Positions 8,010 through 15,855 are shown, counted from the stretch's first letter. The stretch: 36,854 nucleotides of DNA from an uncultured Eubacteriales bacterium (GCA_900316415.1 ONCV01000023.1:1-36854), one strand, 5' to 3'. Program-made: numbers and translations. The notes: generated from the letters alone by a model not told the origin.

Positions 8010-8681
8010 GTGGACTGGAGCTTCATTGCCGCCCATGTGCCGGATTATCTGGCCGGCGCCTGGGTGACGCTGCGGTTCGGCCTGTACGGCGTCGGATGCT
8101 CGCTGGGGGTGGGGCTGCTCTGCTGTCTGGCCCGCTATTTCCGCGTCCCGGTGCTCCGCGGCCTGGCCCACGGCTATATTGAGCTGGCCCGGAACACGCC
8201 CCTGATGGTGCAGCTGTTCTTTCTCTACGCGGGGCTGCCCCGGGTGGGCATCCGGCTGAGCGCGGAGGCCTGCGCGGTGATCGGGCTGACCTTCCTGGGC
8301 GGCGCCTACATGGCCGAGGCTTTCCGCAGCGGCCTGGAATCCGTGGACCGGGCCCAGCGGGAGGCGGGGGAGTGCCTGGGGCTGACCCGGGCGCAGAACA
8401 TCCGCTATGTCCTGCTGCCCCAGGCCCTGGCCACCGCGGTGCCGGCCCTGTTTGCCAACGTCTTTTTCCTGATCAAGGAGACCAGCATGTTCTCCGTGCT
8501 GGCGCTGATGGATCTGATGAACGTGGCGGATACCCTGCGGACCAGCGGGGGGCGGACCGTTGAGGTGCTGTTCCTGCTGGCCGCGGCCTATCTGGCCCTG
8601 CTGCTGCCCGTTTCGCTGGCGGCGACCTTTACGGAAAGGAGGCTGCGGTATGCCGGATTTGGGAATCAGCGTTCTGTTTAG
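8010..8681 (+). CDS. Polar amino acid ABC transporter permease 1
   Basis: The 223-residue protein belongs to the His/Glu/Gln/Arg/opine (HisM/GlnP-type) permease family. It starts with the family's WVTLRFGLYGVGCSLGVGLL segment, then IELARNTPLMVQLFFLYAGLP, a very typical stretch, and the EAA-like ATPase contact loop REAGECLGLTRAQNIRYVLLP. It forms half of the membrane channel. The GTG start at 8010 follows GGAAAGGAGGG with good spacing, and longer in-frame starts would lie inside the MATE gene. The last 32 bases overlap the next permease. With the second permease, ATPase and binding protein it makes a full importer, probably for cystine or cysteine given the Rrf2 regulator in the operon; the substrate is inference. 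Confidence 0.92.
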   Translation: MDWSFIAAHVPDYLAGAWVTLRFGLYGVGCSLGVGLLCCLARYFRVPVLRGLAHGYIELARNTPLMVQLFFLYAGLPRVGIRLSAEACAVIGLTFLGGAYMAEAFRSGLESVDRAQREAGECLGLTRAQNIRYVLLPQALATAVPALFANVFFLIKETSMFSVLALMDLMNVADTLRTSGGRTVEVLFLLAAAYLALLLPVSLAATFTERRLRYAGFGNQRSV

Positions 8682-9345
8682 GGGCATCAATTTCCAGCGC
8701 CTGCTGCTGGGCCTCTGGGTGACGCTGCGGATCGCGCTGATCACCATCGGTGTCTCCCTGGTGCTGGGGCTGCTGTTCGGGCTGCTGATGCTGCGGAAGA
8801 ACCGGCTCTCCCGGGGCTTCTGCCGCCTGTGGCTGGAGATCGTGCGCTTCATGCCCCAGCTGGTGCTGCTGTATCTGGTCTACTTCGGCTTTGCCCGGCT
8901 GTTCGGATGGAACCTGGACGGGGAGCTCAGCGCGGTGCTGGTCTTCTCCTTCTGGGGCACGGCGGAGATGGGGGACCTGTTCCGCGGCGCACTGACCTCC
9001 ATCCCGAAGCATCAGCGGGAGAGCGCGGCGGCCCTGGGGCTGACCCGGGCCCAGATCAACCGCTACATCCTGCTGCCCCAGACCGCCCGGCGGCTGCTGC
9101 CCCAGGCGATCAACCTGTCCACCCGGATCATCAAGACCACCGCGCTGGTGAAAATGATCAACGTGACGGAGGTGCTGAAGGTCGGGCAGCAGATCATCGG
9201 CCAGTATTACCGGGAGCCGGCGGCCGCCTTCTGGGTGTATGCCGCGGTGTTCCTGCTGTATTTCCTGATCTGCTGGCCCATTTCCCTGCTGGCGGGATGG
9301 CTGGAGAAGCGGTATCAGGACGGACCGGCGGCCGGCGCGGCCTGA
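8650..9345 (+). CDS. Polar amino acid ABC transporter permease 2
   Basis: At 231 residues this is the partner of the preceding permease and of the same family: LLLGLWVTLRIALITIGVSL, then EIVRFMPQLVLLYLVYFGFA where the family usually has an RNTP-type segment, and the ATPase-contact loop RESAAALGLTRAQINRYILLP. The ATG at 8650 has GGAAAGGAGG upstream; it lies inside the 3' end of permease 1, so the two are coupled and probably form a heterodimer. Relative to typical GlnP-like proteins the RGTP motif is changed to RFMP, which may tune specificity. A longer in-frame start near 8560 would lie entirely inside permease 1 and lacks an RBS. Confidence 0.91.
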   Translation: MPDLGISVLFRGINFQRLLLGLWVTLRIALITIGVSLVLGLLFGLLMLRKNRLSRGFCRLWLEIVRFMPQLVLLYLVYFGFARLFGWNLDGELSAVLVFSFWGTAEMGDLFRGALTSIPKHQRESAAALGLTRAQINRYILLPQTARRLLPQAINLSTRIIKTTALVKMINVTEVLKVGQQIIGQYYREPAAAFWVYAAVFLLYFLICWPISLLAGWLEKRYQDGPAAGAA

Positions 9346-9381
9346 CCCGCCGGCCGGAAGGACGGAGAAGCGGAGGATGAG

Positions 9382-10182
9382 ATGGAACCGATTCTGCGGG
9401 TGAAGGAGATTCAAAAGAGCTTTGACGGAACCGGAGTGCTCCGGGGCGTGAGCCTGGAGATCCACGAGGGCGAGGTCATCGTGATCATCGGGCCCAGCGG
9501 CTGCGGAAAGAGCACGCTGCTGCGCTGCATCAACGGGCTGGAGAAGATTGACGGGGGCGAGATCTGGCTGCGGGATCAGAAGATCTCCGGCCTGGAGAAG
9601 GACCTGCATCTGGTGCGCCAGAAGATCGGCATGGTCTTCCAGAGCTATGACCTGTTTCCCCATATGAAGGTGATGGACAACCTGCTGCTGGGCCCCACGA
9701 AGGCGCTGAAGCGGCCCCCGGAGGAGGTCCGGGCGGAGGCCATGGAAATGCTGAAGCGGGTCGGGCTGGGGGACCGGGCGGACGCGCTTCCCCGCACCCT
9801 GTCCGGCGGGCAGAAGCAGCGGGTGGCGCTGGTGCGGGCGATGCTGATGCATCCCCAGCTGCTGCTGCTGGACGAGATCACGGCGGCCCTGGATCCGGAG
9901 ATGGTTTCGGAGGTGCTGAACGTGGTCATCGACCTGGCGGAGCAGGGAATGACCATGGCCATCGTGACCCATGAGATGCGGTTCGCCGAGGCGGTGGCGG
10001 ACCGGGTGCTGTTCATGGAGCAGGGCGTCATCGCCGAGGAGGGCACGCCGGAGGAATTCTTCCGGGAGCCCCGGACGGAACGGGCGCGCCGGTTCCTGCA
10101 GAGCTTCACCTACGCTTCCGCCCGGAAGCTGGGGAAGCGGCCGCTGGGATCCGGAGAACAGCGGGAGGAGGCGGAAACATGA
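9382..10182 (+). CDS. Polar amino acid ABC transporter ATP-binding protein
   Basis: The 266-residue ATPase carries Walker [10 protein letters not shown], the Q-loop region [20 protein letters not shown], signature [16 protein letters not shown], Walker [15 protein letters not shown] and switch His in [16 protein letters not shown]. These are diagnostic of the GlnQ/HisP family that energises uptake of polar amino acids. The Walker B region has [10 protein letters not shown] in place of the commoner DEPTSALDPE. It is about 20 residues longer than GlnQ at the C-terminus, with a basic tail. RBS GGAGGATGAG precedes the ATG. The stop codon overlaps the Rrf2 start (ATGA), so regulator and ATPase levels are tied together. 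Confidence 0.95.
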   Translation: MEPILRVKEIQKSFDGTGVLRGVSLEIHEGEVIVIIGPSGCGKSTLLRCINGLEKIDGGEIWLRDQKISGLEKDLHLVRQKIGMVFQSYDLFPHMKVMDNLLLGPTKALKRPPEEVRAEAMEMLKRVGLGDRADALPRTLSGGQKQRVALVRAMLMHPQLLLLDEITAALDPEMVSEVLNVVIDLAEQGMTMAIVTHEMRFAEAVADRVLFMEQGVIAEEGTPEEFFREPRTERARRFLQSFTYASARKLGKRPLGSGEQREEAET

Positions 10183-10601
10183 TTTCGACCCGCGGAAGAT
10201 ACGCCCTTCGGGTGATGATCGACCTGGCGGAAAACGGCCGGGGGAAATATATTCCGCTGAAGGACGTGGCGGAGCGGCAGGGCATCTCCAAGAAATACCT
10301 GGAGATCATCGTGCGGGACCTGGTGGAGAGCGGCCTGCTGGAAGGCGTCAGCGGCAAGGGCGGCGGATACCGGCTGAGCCGGGAGCCGGAGGAGTATTCG
10401 GTGGGGGAGATCCTGGACCGGATGGAAAACGGCATGACGGCCGTCGCCTGCCTGGAGCAGGGCGCCGCGCCCTGTCCCCGGAGGAACGAATGCAGGACGC
10501 TGCCCCTCTGGCAGGAATACGACCGGCTGCAGCGGGACTTCTTCTACGGGAAGAAGCTCAGCGACCTGACGGAAAACGGGGCGGAGACCCCCGCGGAATA
10601 A
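10179..10601 (+). CDS. Rrf2 family transcriptional regulator
   Basis: The 140-residue protein opens with [20 protein letters not shown] and has the winged helix with [20 protein letters not shown] and the wing [17 protein letters not shown], all typical of Rrf2. Three cysteines, C91, C99 and C105, occupy the place of the IscR Fe-S ligands (spacing 7 and 5 instead of 5 and 5), so it may bind an iron-sulfur cluster; CymR-type cysteine regulators lack this triad. It is a cytoplasmic DNA-binding dimer by family. Being inside an amino acid import operon with matching candidate operators at both promoters argues for local control by cysteine or Fe-S status. It overlaps the ATPase gene by 4 bases. 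Confidence 0.92.
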   Translation: MISTRGRYALRVMIDLAENGRGKYIPLKDVAERQGISKKYLEIIVRDLVESGLLEGVSGKGGGYRLSREPEEYSVGEILDRMENGMTAVACLEQGAAPCPRRNECRTLPLWQEYDRLQRDFFYGKKLSDLTENGAETPAE

Positions 10602-10637
10602 GGCGATCCGCCGGAGATACAGGGAAAATACAAATTA

Positions 10638-10670
10638 CCTATTGACTTGGTAGGCGAAAGCTGATACAAT
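10638..10670 (+). promoter_or_regulatory. Binding-protein gene promoter with candidate Rrf2 operator
   Basis: TTGACT (10642-10647), a 17-base spacer and TACAAT (10665-10670) make a strong promoter. CCTATTGACTTGGTAGG (10638-10654) has outer arms CCTA and TAGG (also TACC and GGTA) and covers the -35 box, where a repressor would block the polymerase. The left half matches the operator-like site at 7968-7983. Confidence 0.72.
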
Positions 10671-10702
10671 CTCCGCAATTCAAACGAAGGAGGATATGGA
10701 AA

Positions 10703-11527
10703 ATGAAACGCTGGATCAGGGGAATCGCGCTGGCGCTGGCGCTGGTGCTGGTGCTGGCCTCCGCCGCGGCGGCGGAAGGCTTCCGCACGCTGGACGAAAT
10801 CCGGGAGAGCGGAAAGATCACCATCGGGCTCTTCCATGACAAGAAGCCCTTCGGCTATGTGGACGAATACGGCGAATACCAGGGATACGATGTCTATCTG
10901 GCCCGCCGCCTGGCGCAGGATCTGGGGGTGGAGCTGGAGATCGTGGCGGTGGACGCGCCGAACCGGATCGAGTTCCTGCAGAGCTTCAAGACCGACGTCA
11001 TCCTGGCGAACTTCACCTACACGGCGGAGCGGGCGGAGCAGGTGGATTTCGCGCTGCCCTACATGAAGGTGGCGCTGGGCGTGGTCAGCCCGGACGGCGC
11101 GCTGATCACGGACGTGGAACAGCTGAAGGGAAAGAAGCTGATCGTGTCCAAGGGCACCACCGCGGAAACCTTCTTTGAGCAGAACTATCCGGAGGTGCAG
11201 CTGGTCCGGTACGACTCCTATACCGACGCCTATCTGGGCCTGCTGGACGGCCGGGGCGACGGGCTTTCCACGGACAACACCGAGGTGCTGGCCTGGGCGA
11301 TCGAGAACCCCGGATTCTCGGTGGGCATCGAGAGCCTCGGCAGCCTGGATACCATCAATCCGGCGGTCTCCAAGGGAAACGAGACCCTGCTGGCCTGGAT
11401 CAATGAGGAGATCCGGAAGCTGGGCGAGGAAAACTTCTTCCACGCGGATTATGAGGCGACGCTGCGGGAAACCTACGGGGAGAACGCGGACGCGGACGCC
11501 CTGGTGGTGGAGGGCGGCGTGATCTGA
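10703..11527 (+). CDS. Family 3 extracellular substrate-binding protein (polar amino acid/cystine)
   Basis: The 274-residue protein has a signal peptide (KRWIRGIALALALVLVLASA, ending about AAAAE). The periplasmic-binding-protein type II fold of SBP family 3 follows: GKITIGLFHDKKPFGYVDEY, YQGYDVYLARRLAQDLGV, DVILANFTYTAERAEQVDFA, LKGKKLIVSKGTTAETF and LDGRGDGLSTDN. It captures an amino acid outside the membrane and delivers it to the two permeases encoded at 8010-9345. There is no lipobox Cys after the signal peptide, which is odd for a Gram-positive binding protein, so how it stays at the cell surface is unclear (a retained signal anchor is possible). It has its own promoter and RBS AAGGAGG, giving the extra copies of binding protein normally needed over permease. 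Cystine as substrate is inferred from the Rrf2 context. Confidence 0.92.
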   Translation: MKRWIRGIALALALVLVLASAAAAEGFRTLDEIRESGKITIGLFHDKKPFGYVDEYGEYQGYDVYLARRLAQDLGVELEIVAVDAPNRIEFLQSFKTDVILANFTYTAERAEQVDFALPYMKVALGVVSPDGALITDVEQLKGKKLIVSKGTTAETFFEQNYPEVQLVRYDSYTDAYLGLLDGRGDGLSTDNTEVLAWAIENPGFSVGIESLGSLDTINPAVSKGNETLLAWINEEIRKLGEENFFHADYEATLRETYGENADADALVVEGGVI

Positions 11528-11561
11528 CCCCGCCCGGAAACCCGGAACGGACCCCAGACGC

Positions 11562-11592
11562 AGGGCCGGCTGAACGCAGCCGGTCCTTTTTC
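11562..11592 (+). terminator. Terminator after the binding-protein gene
   Basis: AGGGCCGGCT (11562-11571) pairs with AGCCGGTCCT (11578-11587; one G-T pair) over a 6-base loop and is followed by TTTTTC. It closes the amino acid uptake locus. Confidence 0.88.
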
Positions 11593-11690
11593 GTGCCCCG
11601 CGCCGGCGGGGCCGGGAATCCGGAGGCGGCCGGCCAGCTGGCCCTTTTTTCGTATCCCGCGCCGGCGGGGCCGGGAATCCGAAGGTTGCC
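11592..11690. repeat. 59-bp tandem duplication with a second terminator
   Basis: The block from CGTGCCCCGC (11592) recurs from CGTATCCCGC (11651), both preceded by a T-run and both containing GCGCCGGCGGGGCCGGGAAT. The hairpin CCCCGC/GCGGGG lies inside each. The second T-run (11645-11650) follows GGCCAGCTGGCC, which can also pair with GGCCGG upstream, making a weaker second terminator. Confidence 0.7.
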
Positions 11691-11714
11691 GAAGCGGGGG
11701 AAAAGTGGTATCCT
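11686..11714 (+). promoter_or_regulatory. Promoter of the DUF5058-M20 operon
   Basis: TTGCCG (11686-11691), a 17-base spacer and TATCCT (11709-11714) preceded by TGG, an extended -10. It lies about 36 bases before the TTG start codon. Confidence 0.5.
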
Positions 11715-11750
11715 GCAGCGGGAAACTGAAAAAGAAGAGGGGCGAGCATT

Positions 11751-12515
11751 TTGAACGGGGAATCCATTCTGGAGAGGCTGTCCTCGGGACCGGTTTACGC
11801 GATCTGCGGCGGGGTGATCCTCTTTGTGGCGGCCGTGTGCGTGATCTTCTGGGTGCGGGCCTGGAAGGCGGGCATCGCCATCGGCATGGACCGGACCCGG
11901 ATGAAGCGGGCGGTGACGGCGTCCGCCAGCTTTTCCATCCTGCCCAGCGTCGGAATTCTGCTGGGCGTCATCGCGCTGAGCGGATCCCTGGGGGTTCCGT
12001 GGCCCTGGCTGCGGCTGAGCGTCATCGGCGCGCTGCACTATGAGACCCAGGTGGCGGCCGTGGCGGCGGAGGCGGTGGGGCTGCCGGAGCTGAGCGGCAG
12101 CGGGATGACGGCGCAGGCCTTCGCGACCATCGCGCTGCTGATGAGCGTGTGCATCATGTGGGGCATGATCCTTTCCGCCCTGTTCAACCGGCGCTATCTG
12201 AACCGGCTGAGCGGCCCGGGCGAAAAAAAGCCGGGGCAGCGGAAGCCCGGCTTCGGGGACGCGGCCATGAGCGCCATGTTCATCGGCATGGTCAGCGCCT
12301 ATCTGGGCAGCTATCTGGGAGAATTCGTTTCCGGACAGGGCCGGTTCGCCTTCCGGGGCAGCTGGACGCCCCTGGCGGCGGCGGCCGTTTCCGCGGCGGC
12401 CATGGCGATCCTGACCCGGCTTTCCGCGAAAAAGGGCATGGCCTGGCTGGACAGCTTTTCCATCGCGGCCAGCATGCTGATGGGCATGTTCGCGGCGGCC
12501 TTGATCGGAAAGTGA
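11751..12515 (+). CDS. DUF5058-family integral membrane protein
   Basis: The 254-residue protein has about six hydrophobic segments. It starts PVYAICGGVILFVAAVCVIF, followed by a conserved cytoplasmic stretch (AGIAIGMDRTRMKRAV) and ASFSILPSVGILLGVIALSG. I recall this pattern from DUF5058 proteins, which have no proven function. The likely start is TTG at 11751, with GAGGGGCGAG before it; no better ATG exists upstream. The next two genes (a second membrane protein and an M20 peptidase) follow at 11 and -4 bases, so the three are one unit. The topology suggests a transporter subunit, perhaps for peptides or amino acid derivatives that the peptidase then handles, but this is inference. Confidence 0.75.
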   Translation: MNGESILERLSSGPVYAICGGVILFVAAVCVIFWVRAWKAGIAIGMDRTRMKRAVTASASFSILPSVGILLGVIALSGSLGVPWPWLRLSVIGALHYETQVAAVAAEAVGLPELSGSGMTAQAFATIALLMSVCIMWGMILSALFNRRYLNRLSGPGEKKPGQRKPGFGDAAMSAMFIGMVSAYLGSYLGEFVSGQGRFAFRGSWTPLAAAAVSAAAMAILTRLSAKKGMAWLDSFSIAASMLMGMFAAALIGK

Positions 12516-12526
12516 GGGACGGGAAA

Positions 12527-13213
12527 ATGGAGAAGAAGCAGGAATACCTGGATCAGTATATGAACCGGACCCATCAGCTGGGCCGGCTGGCGTCGGTGTT
12601 GACCCTGGCGATGCTGCTGGGGGCGCCCTTTCTGATCGGCGCGTATCTCGGCGCGATGCCGGATCTGGCCGCCGCCGCCCGGGGCTTTGTTTCCGTGGGG
12701 CTGGTGTGGACGGTTTCCAGCGTGGTGGAGTTCCTGGTCTATACGCCCATGCTGGGCGCGGGGGGGAGCTATCTGGCCTTCATCACCGGGAACCTGATCA
12801 ACATGAAGATCCCCTGCGCGATCAACGCCCGGGACATGGTGAAGGCGAAATCAGGCACCCGGGAGAACGAGATCATTTCCACCCTGACCATCGCCACCTC
12901 CAGCCTGGTGACCATTCTGGTGCTGGCGGTGGGCGTGGCGCTGCTGACGCCCCTGCGGCCCGTGCTGCAGAGCCCCCGGCTGGCGCCGGCCTTCGCCAAC
13001 GTGGTGCCCGCCCTGTTCGGAGCCATGGGATACCGGTATTACCGGAAGAACCTGCGCCTGGCGGCGGTTCCCCTGATCGTGATGAGCCTGCTGTTCATCT
13101 TCGCGCCGGGGCTGACCGGATCGACCAGCATGATGATCCTTCCCAGCGGCGCCATCGCCATCGGCCTGGCCTGGATGGACTACCGCCGGCACCGGAAGGA
13201 GGGACGGGCATGA
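12527..13213 (+). CDS. Membrane protein paired with DUF5058
   Basis: The 228-residue protein has about six predicted membrane helices. A short charged N-terminus (MEKKQEYLDQYMNRTHQLGR) is followed by LASVLTLAMLLGAPFLIGAY, then EFLVYTPMLGAGGSYLAFIT and the conserved-looking GNLINMKIPCAINARDMV. I cannot name a family. The block GNLINMKIPCA between helices looks like a re-entrant or binding segment, with polar residues in an otherwise hydrophobic context. It sits between the DUF5058 gene and the M20 peptidase, overlapping the latter by ATGA. The two membrane proteins probably form a two-part transporter. RBS GAGGGACGGGAAA supports the ATG at 12527. Confidence 0.72.
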   Translation: MEKKQEYLDQYMNRTHQLGRLASVLTLAMLLGAPFLIGAYLGAMPDLAAAARGFVSVGLVWTVSSVVEFLVYTPMLGAGGSYLAFITGNLINMKIPCAINARDMVKAKSGTRENEIISTLTIATSSLVTILVLAVGVALLTPLRPVLQSPRLAPAFANVVPALFGAMGYRYYRKNLRLAAVPLIVMSLLFIFAPGLTGSTSMMILPSGAIAIGLAWMDYRRHRKEGRA

Positions 13214-14649
13214 TCGTGCTGTGGATCCTGTGCGGCGCGGCGGCGCTGCTGCTGATCCTGCTGGGGGCGGCCGTGATCCGGACCCTGCGGATGCCCTCCC
13301 TGCGCTCCGATTACGTGCCCCATCCGGATCCGGAGCGGGTGGACCGCTACGCGGAGAAGCTGTCCCGGATGATTCAGTATGAAACCGTGTCCCGGCCGGA
13401 CACGGATCTGCGGGAGAAGTTCCTGGGCTTCCACCGGGTGCTGGAGGAGCTGTTTCCGCTGGTGCACGCCCGGCTGGAAAAGACCGAAATCGACGGCAAT
13501 CTGCTGTTCCGCTGGCCCGGGAAATCCCCGGAGAAGCCCCTGGTGCTGATGAGCCATCAGGACGTGGTGCCCGCGGAGGGGGAATGGAAGTATCCGCCCT
13601 TCTCCGGCGCCATCGCGGAGGGAAAGGTCTGGGGCCGCGGCGCCTCCGACACCAAATGCTCGGTCATGGCCTTCTTCCAGGCGGCGGAGGAGCTGCTGGA
13701 GGAGGGCTATGTGCCGGAAAACGACGTATATCTGTCCTCCTCCTGCACGGAGGAATGGGCCGGGGACGGCTGCCCGAAGCTGGTGGACGAGATGGAGCGC
13801 CGGGGCGTGCGCCCCTGGCTGGTCTGCGACGAGGGCGGTGGCATCATCACCGAGCCCGTGGGCGGCATTCACGGCAATTTCGCGATGGTGGGCGTGTTTG
13901 AGAAGGGCAAGGCGGACGTGCGCCTGAGCGCCCGCTCCCAGGGCGGCCACGCCTCCGCGCCCATGAAGCATTCCCCCGCCGCGCGGCTGGCGGATTTCAT
14001 CCATGAGGCGGAGCACCGGCGGATTTTCCGCCGCCGGATGCCGCCGGAGGTGCAGGCCATGTTCGAAACCCTGGCGCCCTACGCCTCCTTCCCCCTGAAG
14101 CTGGTTTTCGGCAACATGTGGCTGTTCCGGCCGCTGCTGCTGCAGGTGCTCCCGATGATCTCCGCCCAGGGCGGCGCCATGATCCGGACCACCATCGCCT
14201 TCACCATGCTGAAGGGCTCGGATGCCTATAACGTCATGCCCCAGGAGGCCAGCCTGGGCGCCAACCTGCGCTTCATCCCGCATCAGGGCATGGAGGCGAG
14301 CCTGAAAATCCTGCGGAAGCTGGCAAAGAAGCATAAGCTGGAGATGGAGGTCTTCCACGCGTCGGACTGCTCCGCGGCGACGGATATCCACGGGGAGGCC
14401 TTCCAGACGGTGCAGCGGGTGATCGGCGAAACCTTCCCCGGATGTGCGGGGAGCCCCTACGTGATGACGGGCGCCACGGACGCCCGGAACTATGAGCGGA
14501 TCTGCGACAGCGTGGTGCGGTTCGCGCCGGTGATCTACGGGCCGGAGCAGATGCGCGGCATGCACGGGGTGAACGAGAACATCGAAGCGAACTGCCTGCC
14601 CGGCGCGGTGGATTTCTACCGGAACCTGATCCGCTGCGGGCGGCCCTGA
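13210..14649 (+). CDS. Membrane-anchored M20 family metallopeptidase
   Basis: The 479-residue protein has one N-terminal membrane helix (residues about 2-24) and then a full M20 zinc aminopeptidase/carboxypeptidase domain. Metal ligands and catalytic residues are visible: H116 and D118 (LMSHQDVVP), D147 (WGRGASDTK), E181/E182 (SCTEEWAGDG), the dimerisation-domain His in RSQGGHASAP, and the last His in MHGVNENIEAN. It resembles the carboxypeptidase PS (CPS1-like) branch of M20. It would release C-terminal amino acids from peptides or hydrolyse N-acyl amino acids. The helix carries no signal-cleavage site, so the domain is tethered; which side of the membrane it faces is unclear. The start overlaps the previous stop, and the context suggests that the two membrane proteins move its substrate or product. 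Confidence 0.88.
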   Translation: MIVLWILCGAAALLLILLGAAVIRTLRMPSLRSDYVPHPDPERVDRYAEKLSRMIQYETVSRPDTDLREKFLGFHRVLEELFPLVHARLEKTEIDGNLLFRWPGKSPEKPLVLMSHQDVVPAEGEWKYPPFSGAIAEGKVWGRGASDTKCSVMAFFQAAEELLEEGYVPENDVYLSSSCTEEWAGDGCPKLVDEMERRGVRPWLVCDEGGGIITEPVGGIHGNFAMVGVFEKGKADVRLSARSQGGHASAPMKHSPAARLADFIHEAEHRRIFRRRMPPEVQAMFETLAPYASFPLKLVFGNMWLFRPLLLQVLPMISAQGGAMIRTTIAFTMLKGSDAYNVMPQEASLGANLRFIPHQGMEASLKILRKLAKKHKLEMEVFHASDCSAATDIHGEAFQTVQRVIGETFPGCAGSPYVMTGATDARNYERICDSVVRFAPVIYGPEQMRGMHGVNENIEANCLPGAVDFYRNLIRCGRP

Positions 14650-14672
14650 CGGAACGGAAAGGAGCGCGGAAC

Positions 14673-15449
14673 ATGAGGGAAACAAAATGCCCCTTCTGCG
14701 GAAGGGAAGTCGCGAAGGGAAAATACTGCATCTTCTGCGGAAATCCCCTGCGGGGCACGGCAGCCGCCGCCGCGCAGAAGGCGGCGAAGAATGGCGGGGC
14801 CGCGCCCTCCGGAAAGGAGGACGGCGCGGTCTGGAATCCGGAGGAGGCCTATGCCGTTTCCCGCTTCCGGAGCATCCTGGTCTGGACGCTGATCGGGGTG
14901 ATCGCGGCGGTGATTGCCGCGGTCTGGACGGGGAACCTGAACGCAGATTCCCGGCGGACATCCTCCCGGCCGGCGGAAACGCAGAATCCCTTTGACCCCG
15001 TGCCCCGGATCTCCTTTTCCATCTCCTGCGGCATCCAGCCGGACATGACCCTGGAAGAGATGAGCGTGTGCATGGAAAACAACGGGTTCGAAAGGCTGGG
15101 AAAGCCCTACCGGCACGCGGACGGCAGCTATCAGATGTTCAGCGGGCGCAAGTTCCTGGGGGCGAATACGGAATACAGCCTGGCGGTGGCCGTGGAGGAG
15201 GGGGAGGACGCCCCCGCCCGCGGCATCCTGCATTATTTCCTGGAGACCACGGGAACGAACTACCGGATGATGAACCGGGGGCCGGTCTTCAATACCGTGC
15301 TGACGAACCTGATGCTGCGCCTGGGCAGCCCGGAGCTCCGGCGGGACTGCTTCCGCTGGCAGGCGGAGGACGGAACCGTCACCCTGCGGTACATCGTGGA
15401 TTCCGAGGTCGAGGTGCAGTACGTCCGGGAGGGCGGCGAGCAGGTATAG
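14673..15449 (+). CDS. Zinc-ribbon membrane protein of unknown function
   Basis: The 258-residue protein starts with a zinc ribbon, C6-P-F-C9 and C19-I-F-C22, of the double CxxC type. An Ala/Lys/Gly-rich linker follows, then one membrane helix (about residues 66-87; ILVWTLIGVIAAVIAAVWTG) and a C-terminal domain of about 160 residues that I do not recognise. This outer part contains ISFSISCGIQPDMTLEEMSV and MFSGRKFLGANTEYSLAVAV and ends VDSEVEVQYVREGGEQV, an alpha-beta pattern reminiscent of small lipoprotein/BLIP-like folds, but that is only a visual impression. The ribbon should be cytoplasmic and the C-terminal domain outside. RBS GGAAAGGAGCG precedes the ATG. It follows the M20 gene by 23 bases and may be the last gene of that transcript. 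Confidence 0.7.
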   Translation: MRETKCPFCGREVAKGKYCIFCGNPLRGTAAAAAQKAAKNGGAAPSGKEDGAVWNPEEAYAVSRFRSILVWTLIGVIAAVIAAVWTGNLNADSRRTSSRPAETQNPFDPVPRISFSISCGIQPDMTLEEMSVCMENNGFERLGKPYRHADGSYQMFSGRKFLGANTEYSLAVAVEEGEDAPARGILHYFLETTGTNYRMMNRGPVFNTVLTNLMLRLGSPELRRDCFRWQAEDGTVTLRYIVDSEVEVQYVREGGEQV

Positions 15450-15456
15450 GGAACGA

Positions 15457-15478
15457 CGCCGCCCGCGGACGGGCGGCG
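15457..15478. other. GC-rich hairpin before the feo promoter
   Basis: CGCCGCCCG (15457-15465) pairs exactly with CGGGCGGCG (15470-15478) over a 4-base loop. There is no T-run, so it may pause or protect RNA ends, not terminate in the usual way. Confidence 0.5.
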
Positions 15479-15530
15479 CGGGGAGACCCGGAAAGCGCCG
15501 GGAAACATCGGAAGAAAGCCGGAAAATCGC

Positions 15531-15559
15531 TTGACAATTCAACCGCAAAACGATATAAT
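15531..15559 (+). promoter_or_regulatory. feo operon promoter
   Basis: TTGACA (15531-15536), a 17-base spacer and TATAAT (15554-15559): a perfect consensus, the strongest promoter in the window. Such a promoter needs tight repression, which the box at 15566-15584 could provide. Confidence 0.92.
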
Positions 15560-15565
15560 CCCATA

Positions 15566-15584
15566 TTTGGTTAGCCCAAACTAA
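15566..15584 (+). promoter_or_regulatory. DtxR/IdeR-type metal box at the feo start site
   Basis: TTTGGTTAGCCCAAACTAA agrees at 16 of 19 positions with the DtxR-type consensus TTAGGTTAGCCTAACCTAA as I remember it. It begins 7 bases after the -10 box and so covers the transcription start. Binding of an iron-loaded repressor would switch off the operon when iron is plentiful. No DtxR-family gene lies in the window. Confidence 0.85.
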
Positions 15585-15627
15585 CGTGCGCGTTTTTTTC
15601 CGCGTGCGCCGGACAGGAGAGGAAGGA

Positions 15628-15840
15628 ATGATCCCGCTTAGCTATGCAACCCCCGGGCAGGAGCTGGTGATCCGCCGGGTCGGCGGAAGTCCCGAAGTCA
15701 AAAAGCACCTGGAGAACCTGGGCTTTGTCGTGGGAGGAACGGTCACCGTGATCACGGCGCTGGACGGAAACGTGATTGTGAAGGTCAAGGAAGCCCGCGT
15801 GGCCATCAGCGATGAGATGGCCCGCAAAATCATGATCTGA
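15628..15840 (+). CDS. feoA: FeoA domain protein 1
   Basis: The 70-residue protein is one SH3-like FeoA domain: GQELVIRRVGGSPEVKKHLE, NLGFVVGGTVTVITALDGNV, IVKVKEARVAISDEMARKIM. FeoA is a small cytoplasmic partner of the iron(II) transporter FeoB and may bind its GTPase domain. The ATG at 15628 has AGGAGAGGAAGGA upstream. A GTG at 15586 would add 14 residues (RVFFRVRRTGEEG) encoded by the operator-leader region and is unlikely. It is first in a FeoA-FeoA-FeoB-Cys-rich protein operon under the DtxR-type box, 15 bases before the second feoA. This copy has the NLGF motif of FeoA-1 type proteins of Clostridia. Confidence 0.93.
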   Translation: MIPLSYATPGQELVIRRVGGSPEVKKHLENLGFVVGGTVTVITALDGNVIVKVKEARVAISDEMARKIMI

Positions 15841-15855
15841 CAGGGAGGAACGGAA

